The position numbers and the translations under genes were made by a program. A DNA stretch of 64,000 nucleotides, from positions 2,046,001-2,110,000 of the forward strand of contig NZ_CP139438.1 of the NCBI RefSeq assembly GCF_034258515.1, read 5' to 3'. Positions 26,111-35,611 of this stretch are shown here, in pieces; the stretch's first letter is position 1, and the number at the start of each line of letters is the position of its first letter. The notes beneath the pieces were generated by a model. That model was not told the origin of the DNA. It saw nothing but the letters and a program-made list of their open reading frames with translations, and did not search any database. This DNA comes from Pseudarthrobacter oxydans. Lineage in GTDB: Bacteria > Actinomycetota > Actinomycetes > Actinomycetales > Micrococcaceae.

Positions 26111-27060
26111 TGCGCGTCGCCGAAAATACCAAGCACCGCTCCGGGACTCCGGCTTTGACGTCCGCGGAACCTGCCGTCCGGGCGAGGTCACCACGTCCCC
26201 GCAAGCGCCGCAGCGTCAACCGGGAAGGGCTGGAGGCCGGCCGGCGCAGCACCAGGACGCTGCTGTGGATCCTCCTCGCAGCAGCCATGGTGCTCTACGG
26301 ATTCCCGTTCCTCTACCTGCTGTTCACGTCCTTCAAAACCCCGATCGATACCATCGCCGTGCCGCCCACAATCCTTCCCAGGGAATGGACGCTGGAAAAC
26401 TATGCCAACGCGCTGGGCCGCAGCGGTGTACCGGCCTCGTTCATCAACAGCATCCAGACGGCAATCATCAGCACGGTGCTGTCCCTGGTGCTGGCGGTGC
26501 CGGCGGCCTACGGCATCACCCGGTACAAGACCCTCAGCGGCCGGATCTTCATCATGGCCGCATTGGTGACCCGCATGGTCCCGCCGGTGGCAATCGGCAT
26601 TCCGCTGGCTTCCATGATGGCGTCGATGGGCCTATCCGATACCCCCATCGCGCTGTCCATTGCCCACACCACCATCTCGCTGCCGCTCTCGATCTGGCTG
26701 ATGTCCAGCTTCTTCGAGGCCGTGCCGAAAGACCTGGAGGAGGCTGCAACGGTGGATGGCTGCAGCAGGCTGGGGGCCCTGTGGCGGGTGGTGATCCCGG
26801 TGGTTTCCGGCGGCATCGCCGTCACCGCAATCTTCGCCTTCCTGGCCTCCTGGAACGAATTCCTGTTCGCCCTGCTGATGACGGCCATCCGTTCCCAGAC
26901 AACGCCAGTGGTGATCGCCAACTTCCAGACCCAATTCGGCTTGGATTGGGGATCCATGACGGCGCTGGCCGCCGTCTACTCCATCCCGGTTATCCTCCTC
27001 ACCCTCCTGCTGCAGCGCAGGATCGTGGCAGGTATGACGCTCGGCGCCGTCAAGGGCTAG
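26110..27060 (+). CDS. CUT1 ABC sugar permease (MalG-like)
   Basis: A 316-residue permease with an unusually long, Arg/Lys-rich N-terminal tail of about 50 residues before the first helix. It has about six helices. The EAA motif is LEEAATVDGCSRLGALWRVVIPVVSGG near residue 215, and the end has the typical LLQRRIVAGMTLGAVKG. It overlaps the upstream permease by one base and is followed by the LacI gene after about 70 bp. Confidence 0.93.
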   Translation: MRVAENTKHRSGTPALTSAEPAVRARSPRPRKRRSVNREGLEAGRRSTRTLLWILLAAAMVLYGFPFLYLLFTSFKTPIDTIAVPPTILPREWTLENYANALGRSGVPASFINSIQTAIISTVLSLVLAVPAAYGITRYKTLSGRIFIMAALVTRMVPPVAIGIPLASMMASMGLSDTPIALSIAHTTISLPLSIWLMSSFFEAVPKDLEEAATVDGCSRLGALWRVVIPVVSGGIAVTAIFAFLASWNEFLFALLMTAIRSQTTPVVIANFQTQFGLDWGSMTALAAVYSIPVILLTLLLQRRIVAGMTLGAVKG

Positions 27061-27129
27061 GCCACCAAGCAACGAGTAGCCTACTGGTAACCCCCAGGGG
27101 CATCACCGACCAAAGGACGTGGGACGCAG

Positions 27130-28173
27130 ATGAGTAACAGGAACATCGGAATCAAGGACGTGGCCGTCGCCGCCGGCGTGTCCGTGACCACCGTGTCCCA
27201 CGTCCTCAACGAGGTCTCCTATGCGCGGATCAGCCCCGAAACCCGGGACAAGGTCAGGTCCGTGGCGGAGCAGCTGGGGTACGGCCCCAACCGCCTCGCC
27301 CAGGCCCTCCGCACGCAAAGGACCGGAATGCTGGGCCTCGTCAGCGAGGACATCGCCACCACCCCCCACGCGGGCAGGATCATCCTGGGTGCCGACGAGG
27401 CCGCCAAAGCCCGGGGCTATGGCCTCATGATCATCAACACCTCAGGCTCGGCCAGCCTGGAGTCCCGGCAGGCCGACGTCGAGGCCCTCCTGGAGCGCAG
27501 GGTTGACGGGATCCTTTACGCCACCATGTACCACCGCACCGTGAAGCTCCCGGCCAACCTCGGCAGCGTGCCCTCCATCCTGGTGGACTCGGTGGCTACC
27601 GACGGAAACATCACCGCCGTGATCCCGGACGAAGACGGTGGTGCACGTGCCGCCGTGGGCGCGCTCCTCGGAGCGGGCCACACCCGGGTGGGATTCATCA
27701 ACAACACCGATGATGTGCCTGCGACCCGGCAGCGGCTCCGGGCCTTCCGGGCCATGCTGACTGAGGCAGGGCTCGACGGCGGCGCGGCACCTGTGGAGTC
27801 GGCAGTCTCAGAGGTGCATGGCGGCTATGAGGCCGCCCTGCGGATGCTGGCCAGCGAGGACCGGCCTTCGGCATTGTTCTGCTACAACGACCGGATGGCG
27901 ATGGGCGCCTATCGGGCCGCCGCGGAACTGGGACTCTCCATTCCGGCAGACCTTTCAGTGGTGGGCTTTGACGACCAGGAACTGATCGCCGCCAACCTTT
28001 ACCCGGGCCTCACCACCGTGGCCCTGCCCCACTACGAGATGGGTGCGTGGGCCACCGAACACCTGATTGACGCCGTCGAAGGGAAGACAGACCTGACCCT
28101 CATGGCACTTCACCCGACCATCCTGGGCTGCCCGCTGGTGCGCCGCGATTCAATCGCGGCCCCCCGCCACTAA
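27130..28173 (+). CDS. LacI-family transcriptional repressor of the inulin/DFA cluster
   Basis: A 347-residue LacI regulator. The N-terminal helix-turn-helix and hinge are visible (GIKDVAVAAGVSVTTVSHVLNE, then NRLAQALRTQRTGMLGLV). The periplasmic-binding-like core has DGILYATMYH, ALFCYNDRMAMGAYRAA and VVGFDDQELIAANLYPGLTTV. It lies inside the operon it probably controls. The CpG-centred palindromes at 23652 and 23786 match the expected operator type. The likely inducer is a fructose-containing sugar made by the pathway, which is inference. Confidence 0.94.
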   Translation: MSNRNIGIKDVAVAAGVSVTTVSHVLNEVSYARISPETRDKVRSVAEQLGYGPNRLAQALRTQRTGMLGLVSEDIATTPHAGRIILGADEAAKARGYGLMIINTSGSASLESRQADVEALLERRVDGILYATMYHRTVKLPANLGSVPSILVDSVATDGNITAVIPDEDGGARAAVGALLGAGHTRVGFINNTDDVPATRQRLRAFRAMLTEAGLDGGAAPVESAVSEVHGGYEAALRMLASEDRPSALFCYNDRMAMGAYRAAAELGLSIPADLSVVGFDDQELIAANLYPGLTTVALPHYEMGAWATEHLIDAVEGKTDLTLMALHPTILGCPLVRRDSIAAPRH

Positions 28174-28214
28174 GCAGCCAACCCCTTCCAATTCCCAAGA
28201 GGATCGCACAAAAC

Positions 28215-29798
28215 ATGTCCACCTTCCTTAGTGCCGCACGCCCGGAAACACCTCCGGCCGCAACCACTAGGTTCCGGCCTGCCATCCACTTCACGGCCAG
28301 GGACACCTGGCTGAACGACCCCAATGGCCTGGTCTTCCATGACGGCCTTTACCACCTCTTCTTCCAGAACAACCCGTACGGCAACGTGTGGGGCAATATG
28401 TCCTGGGGCCACGCCACCTCCCGGGACCTGCTCCACTGGACCGAACACCCTGTAGCCATTGCCTGCGACGAAACCGAGGACATCTACTCCGGCAGCGTGG
28501 TGGTGGACCACGGAAACACGTCCGGCTTCGGCACCGCGGACGCACCTGCCCTCGTGGCCATCTACACCAGCGCCTACAAGGCCGCGTCCGAACACCACGG
28601 CACGCAGGCGCAGTCCCTGGCCTACAGCACCGACGCCGGCATGACCTGGCACAAGTACGGCGCCAACCCTGTCCTTGCCCGGAGCTCCGCGCACTTCCGC
28701 GACCCCAAGGTCTTCCGCTACCAGGGCGAACATGGTGACTTCTGGGTCATGGTCGCCGTCGAAGCGCAGCACCAGAAGGTGGTCTTCTACCGTTCGGAAG
28801 ACCTTAAGACCTGGGACTTCCTGAGCGACTTCGGCCCCATGAACGCGGACCAGGGCGAATGGGAGTGCCCCGATCTTTTTCCCCTGGCCGTGGACGGGGA
28901 CCCGGACAACGTCAAATGGGTCCTGATCGTCAACGTCAACCCGGGCGCGGTGGCGGGAGGTTCCGGCGGCCAGTACTTCGTGGGCCAGTTCGACGGCGCC
29001 CGGTTTGTCCCGGACGCCTCTTCAGTTGCAGCGCCGGCCGGGGTGAGCGCCCTGGGTGACTCCGCGGCGGCCGATGCGGCCCTGCAGCAATGCCTGTGGC
29101 TGGACTGGGGGCGCGACTGCTACGCCTCCGTCTCTTTCGGCAACGTCCCGGATGGGCGGCGGATCATCATCGGCTGGATGAACAACTGGGACTACGCCAA
29201 CCTGCTGCCCACCGCCCCCTGGCGGTCCTCCATGACCCTGGCCCGCGAAGTGCGCCTCACCGCAGCCAACGGCTCCGCCCGCCTGGTCCAGCAGCCCGTC
29301 CTGCCCGGCCGCCCTGCAGGAGAAGAGCCGCCTGCCGCCGCCGTGCAGATTATCGCGGAACCGTCCGAACTGCAGGATTCGGTCCTCCGGCTGCCGGCTG
29401 CGGCACGTGGCAGCGCCCAGGTCATCGAGGCGGAGATCCTGCCCGGGAGCGCTGGACACGTGGCCTTCCATTTCTTCGCCAGCGAGGACGGAAGCACGGG
29501 CACGGTGCTGGGCTACAACGCCGCCACCGGCCGGCTCGTCCTTGACCGCAGCCGGTCAGGGGACACGGGCTTCCACGAAAAGTTCTCCTCCGCGGAGTCA
29601 GCCCCGCTGGTCCTTGAGGACGGCGTGCTCAAGCTGCAGATCGTCGTCGACCATTGCTCGGTGGAGGTCTTCGCACAGGGCGGCGTGGTGGTCATGACAG
29701 ACCTCGTCTTCCCCGGCGCGGAAAGCCAGGAGAACTGGCTGGCGGCCGGGGGAGGGCCGGCAACAGTCCAGAAACTTACGGTCTCAACCCTTACCTGA
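28215..29798 (+). CDS. GH32 beta-fructofuranosidase, intracellular
   Basis: A 527-residue glycoside hydrolase family 32 enzyme. All three acidic motifs are present: the nucleophile Asp35 in WLNDPNG, Asp163 in FRDPKVF (the RDP motif) and the acid/base Glu217 in WECPDLF. A C-terminal beta-sandwich follows, from about residue 370. There is no signal peptide, so it acts in the cytoplasm on imported or released fructo-oligosaccharide. Inulobiose released from DFA III by the downstream hydrolase would be the natural substrate, giving fructose for the next gene's kinase. Confidence 0.94.
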   Translation: MSTFLSAARPETPPAATTRFRPAIHFTARDTWLNDPNGLVFHDGLYHLFFQNNPYGNVWGNMSWGHATSRDLLHWTEHPVAIACDETEDIYSGSVVVDHGNTSGFGTADAPALVAIYTSAYKAASEHHGTQAQSLAYSTDAGMTWHKYGANPVLARSSAHFRDPKVFRYQGEHGDFWVMVAVEAQHQKVVFYRSEDLKTWDFLSDFGPMNADQGEWECPDLFPLAVDGDPDNVKWVLIVNVNPGAVAGGSGGQYFVGQFDGARFVPDASSVAAPAGVSALGDSAAADAALQQCLWLDWGRDCYASVSFGNVPDGRRIIIGWMNNWDYANLLPTAPWRSSMTLAREVRLTAANGSARLVQQPVLPGRPAGEEPPAAAVQIIAEPSELQDSVLRLPAAARGSAQVIEAEILPGSAGHVAFHFFASEDGSTGTVLGYNAATGRLVLDRSRSGDTGFHEKFSSAESAPLVLEDGVLKLQIVVDHCSVEVFAQGGVVVMTDLVFPGAESQENWLAAGGGPATVQKLTVSTLT

Positions 29799-29834
29799 CG
29801 GCAGGTTGGGTAATCCAAGAAAGGTCCGAAAAGA

Positions 29835-30773
29835 ATGCACACGAACGATGACCCCCAGCCGGGCCTTGACGTCGTCGTAGTCGGCGAAGCCCTTGTGGAC
29901 ATTGTTGTCTCGTCCGGGGGCTCTGTGGAGCACCCCGGCGGGTCACCGGCCAACGTGGCCTACGGGCTCGGGCGGCTGGGCGCGGCCACCGCCCTGCTCA
30001 CCTCGATCGGCGACGACCCGCGCGGCGCGGCCATCGAGCAGCACCTGCGCAGCGCCGGCGTCGAACTCCTGCCCGGTTCCAAGGGGCCCGGCCGTACCGC
30101 CACGGCGACGGCGACGCTGGCGTCCGACGGGTCGGCGCACTATGACTTCGACATCCGCTGGGACCTTCCGCGGATCGCCCCGGCCACGCTGCCCAAGGTC
30201 CTGCACACCGGCTCCCTCGCCACCTTCCTGGCGCCGGGGGCGGCAGCGATCAGGGATCTCCTCGAACAGTCACACGAGCGATGCCTTGTCACCTACGACC
30301 CCAACATCCGTCCCGCCCTGCTCGGCAGCCACTTTGAGGCGAAGACCAACTTCGAGCAACTTGTCCCGTTCACCGAGGTGGTCAAACTCAGCGACGAGGA
30401 CGCACTCTGGCTCTATCCGCGGTTGTCACTGGAGGACATCTCACAGCACATCCTGGACCTTGGGGCCGGACTCGTCGCCGTCACCATGGGAGCGAAGGGA
30501 TCCCTGCTCACCACGGCGGGCGCGCAGGTGGCCGTCCCACCGGTCACGGCCGAGGTGGCGGACACCATTGGTGCCGGCGACTCCTACATGTCAGCCCTGA
30601 TCTGCGGACTCCTCATGCGCGGGTCGGACGGGCTGGCGCCGTCCGTGCTGGAGTCGCTGGGCCGGATGGCCTCCCGGGCAGCGGCCATCACGGTCAGCCG
30701 CCCCGGCGCCAACCCGCCGACGGCAGAGGAGCTGCAGGCCGAGCTCCCGCAGCATCAAACAGTGGCACCATGA
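29835..30773 (+). CDS. PfkB-family fructokinase
   Basis: A 312-residue carbohydrate kinase of the ribokinase/PfkB family. The N-terminal signature GGSPANVAYGLGRLG and the C-terminal DTIGAGDSYMSALI, containing the catalytic Asp, are both clear. It follows the GH32 gene after 36 bp. Its stop overlaps an ATG of the next frame. In this operon it would phosphorylate free fructose to enter glycolysis. Confidence 0.9.
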   Translation: MHTNDDPQPGLDVVVVGEALVDIVVSSGGSVEHPGGSPANVAYGLGRLGAATALLTSIGDDPRGAAIEQHLRSAGVELLPGSKGPGRTATATATLASDGSAHYDFDIRWDLPRIAPATLPKVLHTGSLATFLAPGAAAIRDLLEQSHERCLVTYDPNIRPALLGSHFEAKTNFEQLVPFTEVVKLSDEDALWLYPRLSLEDISQHILDLGAGLVAVTMGAKGSLLTTAGAQVAVPPVTAEVADTIGAGDSYMSALICGLLMRGSDGLAPSVLESLGRMASRAAAITVSRPGANPPTAEELQAELPQHQTVAP

Positions 30774-30799
30774 GAAACAGGACACAAAGGGAAGAGCCC

Positions 30800-32137
30800 A
30801 TGCCAAGCAACAACTGCTACGACGTCACCACGTGGCCGGTCGGCAATCCGGCCAAGGACGTCGGTGAAGTCATCAACAGCATCATCGCCGACGTCAAGGA
30901 ACGGCAGGCCGCCACCGATGTGAACGACGGCGGAAAGCCGGGCGCAGTGATCTACATTCCGCCGGGGGACTACCACCTTCGCACCCAGGTGGTGATCGAC
31001 GTCAGCTTCCTCCGGATCGAGGGCTCCGGGCACGGTTTCACGTCGTCGAGCATCCGCCATAACGTGCCCGAAGACGAATGGCCGGACCTGCACGAGTTGT
31101 GGCCCGGCGGGAGCCGGATCATTGTGGACCTTCCCCCTGCCGAAAACGGGGAGGAGGCCAAGGGCGCAGCCTTCTACATTGAGCGGAGCGGGAGCCCGCG
31201 GATCAGCTCGGTGGAGTTCTCCAACTTCTGCATCGACGGGCTGCACTTCGTTCCGGACGGCTCCGGACTAAAGGCGGAGAACACCTACGTCAACGGCAAG
31301 ACCGGCATCTACGCCGCGACTGCCAACGACTCGTTCCGCGTCACCGGCATGGGGTTCGTCTACCTGGAGAACGCCCTCACCATCTACAACGCCGACGCGC
31401 TTTCCATCCACGACAACTTCATCGCCGAATGCGGAAGCTGCATCGAGCTGCGCGGCTGGGGACAGGCATCAAAAATTACCGACAACTTGGTGGGAGCTGG
31501 CCCCAAGGGCCACTCGATCTACGCTGAGAACCATGGTGGCCTCCTGATCACCGCGAACAACGTGTTCCCCCGTGGCGCGAGCAGCGTCCACCTTAACGGT
31601 GTGACGCGGTCAAGCGTCACCAACAACCGCTTGCACTCGTTCTACCCCGGGATGGTGGTTCTCGCGGAGAGTTCGGAAAACCTCGTGGCCACAAACCACT
31701 TCCTGCGTGACCATGAGCCGTGGACGCCCTTTGTGGGAGTGGACAATGGACTGGACGACCTCAACGGGCTTCTCCGGGTCAGCGGCAGCAACAACACTGT
31801 TGTCAACAACCACTTTTCGGAGGTCATCGACTCGGAGAGCATCCGCCCGGCAGGGGCGACGCCCGTCATCATCCGGCTTACGGCGGGGGTGGGCAACTTC
31901 GTCTCCAACAACCATGTGGTGGCGAAAGACGTTCACTCCACGTCAAGTGATTCCTGCTTCGAGGCTCAAGTGGACGCCCTGCTGACCACCGAAGAGTCGG
32001 AAGGATTCGCCGTTACGGCCGTCATGGTCGATCCCGCATCATCTCGGAATACCATCCTTGATTCCGGAAGCGACGCCCAAGTCATTGCAGACAGGGCTGT
32101 TAATGCCTTTAGGGCTACACCCTCGATCGGATTCTAG
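30800..32137 (+). CDS. DFA-III hydrolase-like beta-helix enzyme, intracellular
   Basis: A 445-residue paralogue of the inulin fructotransferase at 22165-23499 without a signal peptide. The catalytic acid pair is conserved with the same 11-residue spacing, Asp205 (HDNFIAE) and Glu216 (CIEL). Compared with the exported enzyme it has an insertion near residues 85-120 and another near 385-410. Intracellular DFA-III hydrolases of Arthrobacter are known homologues of inulin fructotransferases and yield inulobiose. The ATG at 30800 has AGGGAAGAG upstream; an in-frame ATG at 30770 overlaps the kinase stop but lacks one. It is the last gene of the operon. Confidence 0.9.
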   Translation: MPSNNCYDVTTWPVGNPAKDVGEVINSIIADVKERQAATDVNDGGKPGAVIYIPPGDYHLRTQVVIDVSFLRIEGSGHGFTSSSIRHNVPEDEWPDLHELWPGGSRIIVDLPPAENGEEAKGAAFYIERSGSPRISSVEFSNFCIDGLHFVPDGSGLKAENTYVNGKTGIYAATANDSFRVTGMGFVYLENALTIYNADALSIHDNFIAECGSCIELRGWGQASKITDNLVGAGPKGHSIYAENHGGLLITANNVFPRGASSVHLNGVTRSSVTNNRLHSFYPGMVVLAESSENLVATNHFLRDHEPWTPFVGVDNGLDDLNGLLRVSGSNNTVVNNHFSEVIDSESIRPAGATPVIIRLTAGVGNFVSNNHVVAKDVHSTSSDSCFEAQVDALLTTEESEGFAVTAVMVDPASSRNTILDSGSDAQVIADRAVNAFRATPSIGF

Positions 32138-32160
32138 GCGGCACGCAGTAAATGAGGTCT

Positions 32161-32180
32161 CCTCGTCCGAGGCGGTTTTG
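32161..32180 (+). terminator. Possible weak terminator after the DFA operon
   Basis: CCTC and GAGG around a GTCC loop (32161-32172) are followed by CGGTTTTGC. The stem is very short, so this is only a weak candidate. No better hairpin was found before the convergent nuclease gene. Confidence 0.25.
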
Positions 32181-32265
32181 CTTTGTGGTCGGTTGAGTTC
32201 TCTCGCCGCGGTTAGAGGAGGTCGTGTTTGAGTAGCGTCAGCGCCGCTCGGGGAACCCGCCTCGT

Positions 32266-32835
32266 TCAGTTTGTGTTGCCTGCACACGTGGCCGGGCTCC
32301 ACAGGCCCCGTTCTGCAGTACGGGCGGCCTGTTCGGCCTCACGGAACCTGTCCTGGTATTTGTAGGGGGTCTCATAGGTGTATTCGTGGGCGAACCCTTC
32401 GGCCACCATTTTTTCGTTGACGAGTACGCCTGCAGATTGCCAGACGTAAGCCAGCGTCCGGCCGTAACGGTCGCGGCGACTCTGGCTGGGATCGTATTCC
32501 AGCCAGACCTGGGTTTCGTCCATGAGTTCGGTGGCTCGCCGGGATGCTTCGAGTCCGAAGCACTGGACCGTCTTCCTTGGATCGCTGACTTCCGGGGTGT
32601 CAATGCCGATGAGGCGGACGCGGGTCGATTTTCCATCGATGGTGACTCGGACCGTGTCCCCGTCAGTGACAGAGGTCACGGGAAAGGGTCCTTCCGCCCG
32701 TGTTGGCAGGGTCCGGTCAGGCGCCGGCGTGGTTGGATTCGGGCCGTTTCCCGGTAGGGAGCACCCGGCCAGCGAAACGGCGAAGAGGGCAGCTGTCGCC
32801 GTCGTGCGCCAGGCGGCCCGTATTCGGGTGGCCAT
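32266..32835 (-). CDS. Thermonuclease-family (SNase-like) lipoprotein
   Basis: A 189-residue protein with a lipoprotein signal ending in LAGC near residue 25. A short Pro/Thr linker and a staphylococcal-nuclease domain follow. The domain shows DGDTVRV, VRLIGIDTPEV and SRRDRYGRTLAYVW, which carry the Arg/Asp/Glu set expected for calcium-dependent nucleic-acid cleavage. It would be anchored outside the cytoplasmic membrane. It stands alone between the inulin and benzoate clusters, and no functional link is visible. Confidence 0.9.
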   Translation of the reverse strand: MATRIRAAWRTTATAALFAVSLAGCSLPGNGPNPTTPAPDRTLPTRAEGPFPVTSVTDGDTVRVTIDGKSTRVRLIGIDTPEVSDPRKTVQCFGLEASRRATELMDETQVWLEYDPSQSRRDRYGRTLAYVWQSAGVLVNEKMVAEGFAHEYTYETPYKYQDRFREAEQAARTAERGLWSPATCAGNTN

Positions 32836-33291
32836 CGGATGGCACTTTCAGTCGCAACAGTCGGGCCAGATTTGGTCTGCCTCTTGAAGGCCGTTGCCGG
32901 AGGTCCATGTCGGCGGAACAGCGGATGGAGCCCGCCGCCCCGTAACGGGGTAACTGATGCGGGTCGACGCATTGGCTTCGCCAGTGCGCGAGGGGCTGCC
33001 GAGGGCATTCAGCGGTGCGATTCGTTTCACGTCAGGCTCCCGCGGTGAACCGTGCCGCTACCGCCGACGACGGAGGCGACGTCCGGTGTGGGTGCTTGAT
33101 TCATGGCTACTCCTGTTCCGCGCATCCAGCTGGGTGCCTGCTGGACCAGTGGCTCGGTGCGGCTGGTGCTGCTGCTGGGTTAACCATGCCGCGGCTGGAT
33201 CAAGACTTCCCATGGTTTTGCCCAGCTCAGGTGAAATTCTTGGGCAGGGACACCCTAGGGGCGCCTTCGCCGGGTACTCGCCGGTCCGCTT
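32836..33291. other. Non-coding gap
   Basis: 456 bp between two reverse-strand genes. Short open frames occur on both strands, but none has a convincing start or recognisable motif. It must hold the nuclease promoter and may include remnants of a lost gene. Confidence 0.4.
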
Positions 33292-34617
33292 TTATGATCC
33301 TGCATGGTCCGGACGCTCCAGCAGCCGTGAGGCGGAGTATCCGATGACCAGGCCCCAGAAGGCTGCGTGGATGTTGAACAGATCCAGGCCGGAGATGGTC
33401 ACCACGAAGGTCACCAGCGCTCCCAGGGTGAAGGTGGTGGAGAAGGCGGTCACGAACGCCTGCTGGAGTGCCCGCAGCATCGCGATTCCGCCCAGGACCA
33501 GGACGAATTCCTTGGGCGTGGCCAGCATCAGCCGGGTCAGGGTGGGAGCCAGCGCTGCGCAGCCCAGTGCGAGGCAACCGTAGGTCACCGCCGCTGTGTA
33601 CTGCCGTTCCTTAACTCCCGACGACGTCAACAGGGCGTTCGTAGGGCCCGTCACGCATGCTGATACCGCGCCTAAGCCGGCGTTCAGCAAGGAGAACGCG
33701 CCGGACACGATGGCGAAAGCGTTGACGGGCGGCCGGTGTCCTGCGGCCCGAAGCACGGCGATGCCCTGGCCGTTCTGGACGAACAACACCGTCAAGGCCA
33801 GGGGAACCAACAGTTCCAGCTGCGACGCCCACGTGAACACCGGAGGGGTGAAGGCCGGGACGGCCAGGAGCGGTCCCGGCTCCCCGGGAACATACTGCCC
33901 GCTGACCGCCACCGCCAGGCAACCGGCCACCAACGTCCCCAGGACCGGGGGAAGGAATTTCCCCAGGGCCGGCACGGCGGTCAGGAGCAGGAAGGCGCCC
34001 ACCATCGGGGCGGCGACGGCCGGATTGGCCTGGCTTGCGGAGATGATGTCCGTGCCGAAGCGGAGGAACACGGCGGCGACCATGGCCATGACGATCGGCA
34101 TGGGGATCATCGCCATGATCCGACGGACCACTCCGGTGGCGCCCAGGGCCAGGACGAGCAGGCCGGCTGTGAAGAACGTGCCCACCACTTCCGCGAAGGA
34201 AAGATGGTGCAGCGACGGCCCGAGCAGAACCGTGCCTGGAATCGACCAGGCGAACCCCAGCGGCTGCCGGTACAGCAGCGACATGATCAGTGTCGCTGCT
34301 CCGCCGGAGAACAGGATGCCGAAAACCCACGAGGCGAGCTGTTCCTGGCTCAGCCCGCCTGCTGCCCCGACGGCGAGGGTGACGGCGATGGGCCCGGAGG
34401 CGGTGAAGACCAGGCCAATGGCACCGTTGGACAGGTAGGTCGGCGCCACGTCCCGAAGGAAACGGCGTGGTCCGGCGGGGCGGCGTCCGGGCCGTTCCAG
34501 CAGCGGTTGCCGCGCGGGCGGCATCTCCGCGGCCGACAGTCCGGGAGCCGGCCCTCCAGTGACGGGTTCTGCTGCGGCTTCCGGCTGGGCCGCCGGGTCC
34601 TGGCGGAAAGTGGGCAT
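33292..34617 (-). CDS. benE: Benzoate/H+ symporter, BenE family
   Basis: A 441-residue membrane protein of the BenE family with about 12 hydrophobic segments. Family-like stretches include SGPIAVTLAVGAAGGLSQEQLASWVFGI and GAVSACVTGPTNALLTSSG. The start is placed at the ATG at 34617, preceded by AGGAG at 5-6 bp; the frame extends upstream to a TTG at 34722 without a good site. The N-terminal hydrophilic tail of about 65 residues is longer than usual. It lies downstream of catA in the same direction, so it is probably co-transcribed and imports benzoate. Confidence 0.92.
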   Translation of the reverse strand: MPTFRQDPAAQPEAAAEPVTGGPAPGLSAAEMPPARQPLLERPGRRPAGPRRFLRDVAPTYLSNGAIGLVFTASGPIAVTLAVGAAGGLSQEQLASWVFGILFSGGAATLIMSLLYRQPLGFAWSIPGTVLLGPSLHHLSFAEVVGTFFTAGLLVLALGATGVVRRIMAMIPMPIVMAMVAAVFLRFGTDIISASQANPAVAAPMVGAFLLLTAVPALGKFLPPVLGTLVAGCLAVAVSGQYVPGEPGPLLAVPAFTPPVFTWASQLELLVPLALTVLFVQNGQGIAVLRAAGHRPPVNAFAIVSGAFSLLNAGLGAVSACVTGPTNALLTSSGVKERQYTAAVTYGCLALGCAALAPTLTRLMLATPKEFVLVLGGIAMLRALQQAFVTAFSTTFTLGALVTFVVTISGLDLFNIHAAFWGLVIGYSASRLLERPDHAGS

Positions 34618-34726
34618 CCTGGCTCCTGGCTGCGTGGTTGGAACAGGCAGGCGCCCCGAAGATGCAGCTCCGGGGCGCCATGTGGCCGGGTCCTGGCGCC
34701 CGGCCTCAGACAGTAGGGGCAAAGGC

Positions 34727-35611
34727 CTACTTGGTCTCGCCTTCCTTGGCGAGGACGTAGTTGTACACGGCGTCCTCTCCGGCCCCGCCGTCCGTGCGGG
34801 GTTTGGGGTCCAGCATCAGTTCAGGCTTGACGGCCGAGGCGATGTCGTCAGCGTTGTGCGGGTCGCCCGGGAAGTAGAGCTGCTGGGTGACGGGCTGGTA
34901 GCCGGGTGCCGATACCTTGATGTGGATGTGGGCCGGACGCCAGGCGTGCCAGCCGGCCGCCTCAATGAGCTGGCCGCAGGCGCCGTCCGTGGGGATCTGG
35001 TACGGCGCCGGACGCATGGTGTTGATTTCAAAACGGCCTTCGTCGTCGGCTTTGACCGTGGCCCGGAAGAGCCACTCCGGCAGGCCCGGGGCGTACTGCG
35101 AGTAGAAGCCGGCGGCGTCCGCGTGCCAGATCTCCACCTGTGCGCCCTGCAGGGCATTGCCGTTGGTGTCCGTGAACTGGCCGGTGAAACGCAGGGGGGT
35201 GCCCTCTTCGCCGTCGCGCATGAGGACGGTGGCCGGCGTCGCAAGCTCCGGCGATCCGGGCACGTAGTACGGGCCTTCAATGGTGCCCCTGGTGCCGGGG
35301 CGGTCCTGGGAGTTGACGTCCTCGACCGTGTGCTCGAGCCACACGTCAAGGAACAGCGGCCACTCACCGTCGGTACCCACCTTGATCAGCCAAGCCTTCA
35401 GCGCGTTGTACTCCTCGTAAGTGACCTGGTGCTCAACGACGATGTCGTTGGCGGCCTTGATGAGCGCGCCGGCCAGCAGGCTCACGCGCTCCTTGGGCAC
35501 GCGCAGTTCCGAAAGCTTGCCGGAAGCGGCGAAGCGTTCGGTGGCCTTCGAGCCGGCTTCAACGGCTGTGCCCTCGTTCTCGTTCCTGGTATCCACTTGG
35601 GTCTCAGTCAT
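34727..35611 (-). CDS. catA: Catechol 1,2-dioxygenase
   Basis: A 294-residue intradiol dioxygenase that opens catechol to cis,cis-muconate. An N-terminal helical dimerisation region (about 1-100) precedes the Fe(III) centre. Candidate iron ligands are the Tyr in EGPYYVPGSP, a Tyr in YAPGLPEWLFRA or just before it, and the two His of WRPAHIHIKVSAPGY. The ATG at 35611 begins MTETQVDTRNE; the longer frame to 35725 is judged spurious. It is divergent from benABCD, which produces its substrate after BenD action. Confidence 0.95.
   Translation of the reverse strand: MTETQVDTRNENEGTAVEAGSKATERFAASGKLSELRVPKERVSLLAGALIKAANDIVVEHQVTYEEYNALKAWLIKVGTDGEWPLFLDVWLEHTVEDVNSQDRPGTRGTIEGPYYVPGSPELATPATVLMRDGEEGTPLRFTGQFTDTNGNALQGAQVEIWHADAAGFYSQYAPGLPEWLFRATVKADDEGRFEINTMRPAPYQIPTDGACGQLIEAAGWHAWRPAHIHIKVSAPGYQPVTQQLYFPGDPHNADDIASAVKPELMLDPKPRTDGGAGEDAVYNYVLAKEGETK

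Noticed and set aside
23840..26194. 784-codon reverse-strand open frame
   Set aside because: It is antisense to the sugar-binding-protein and permease genes. Its composition (His/Gln/Gly/Val-rich) is that of a mirror frame in high-GC DNA and it has no recognisable domain.
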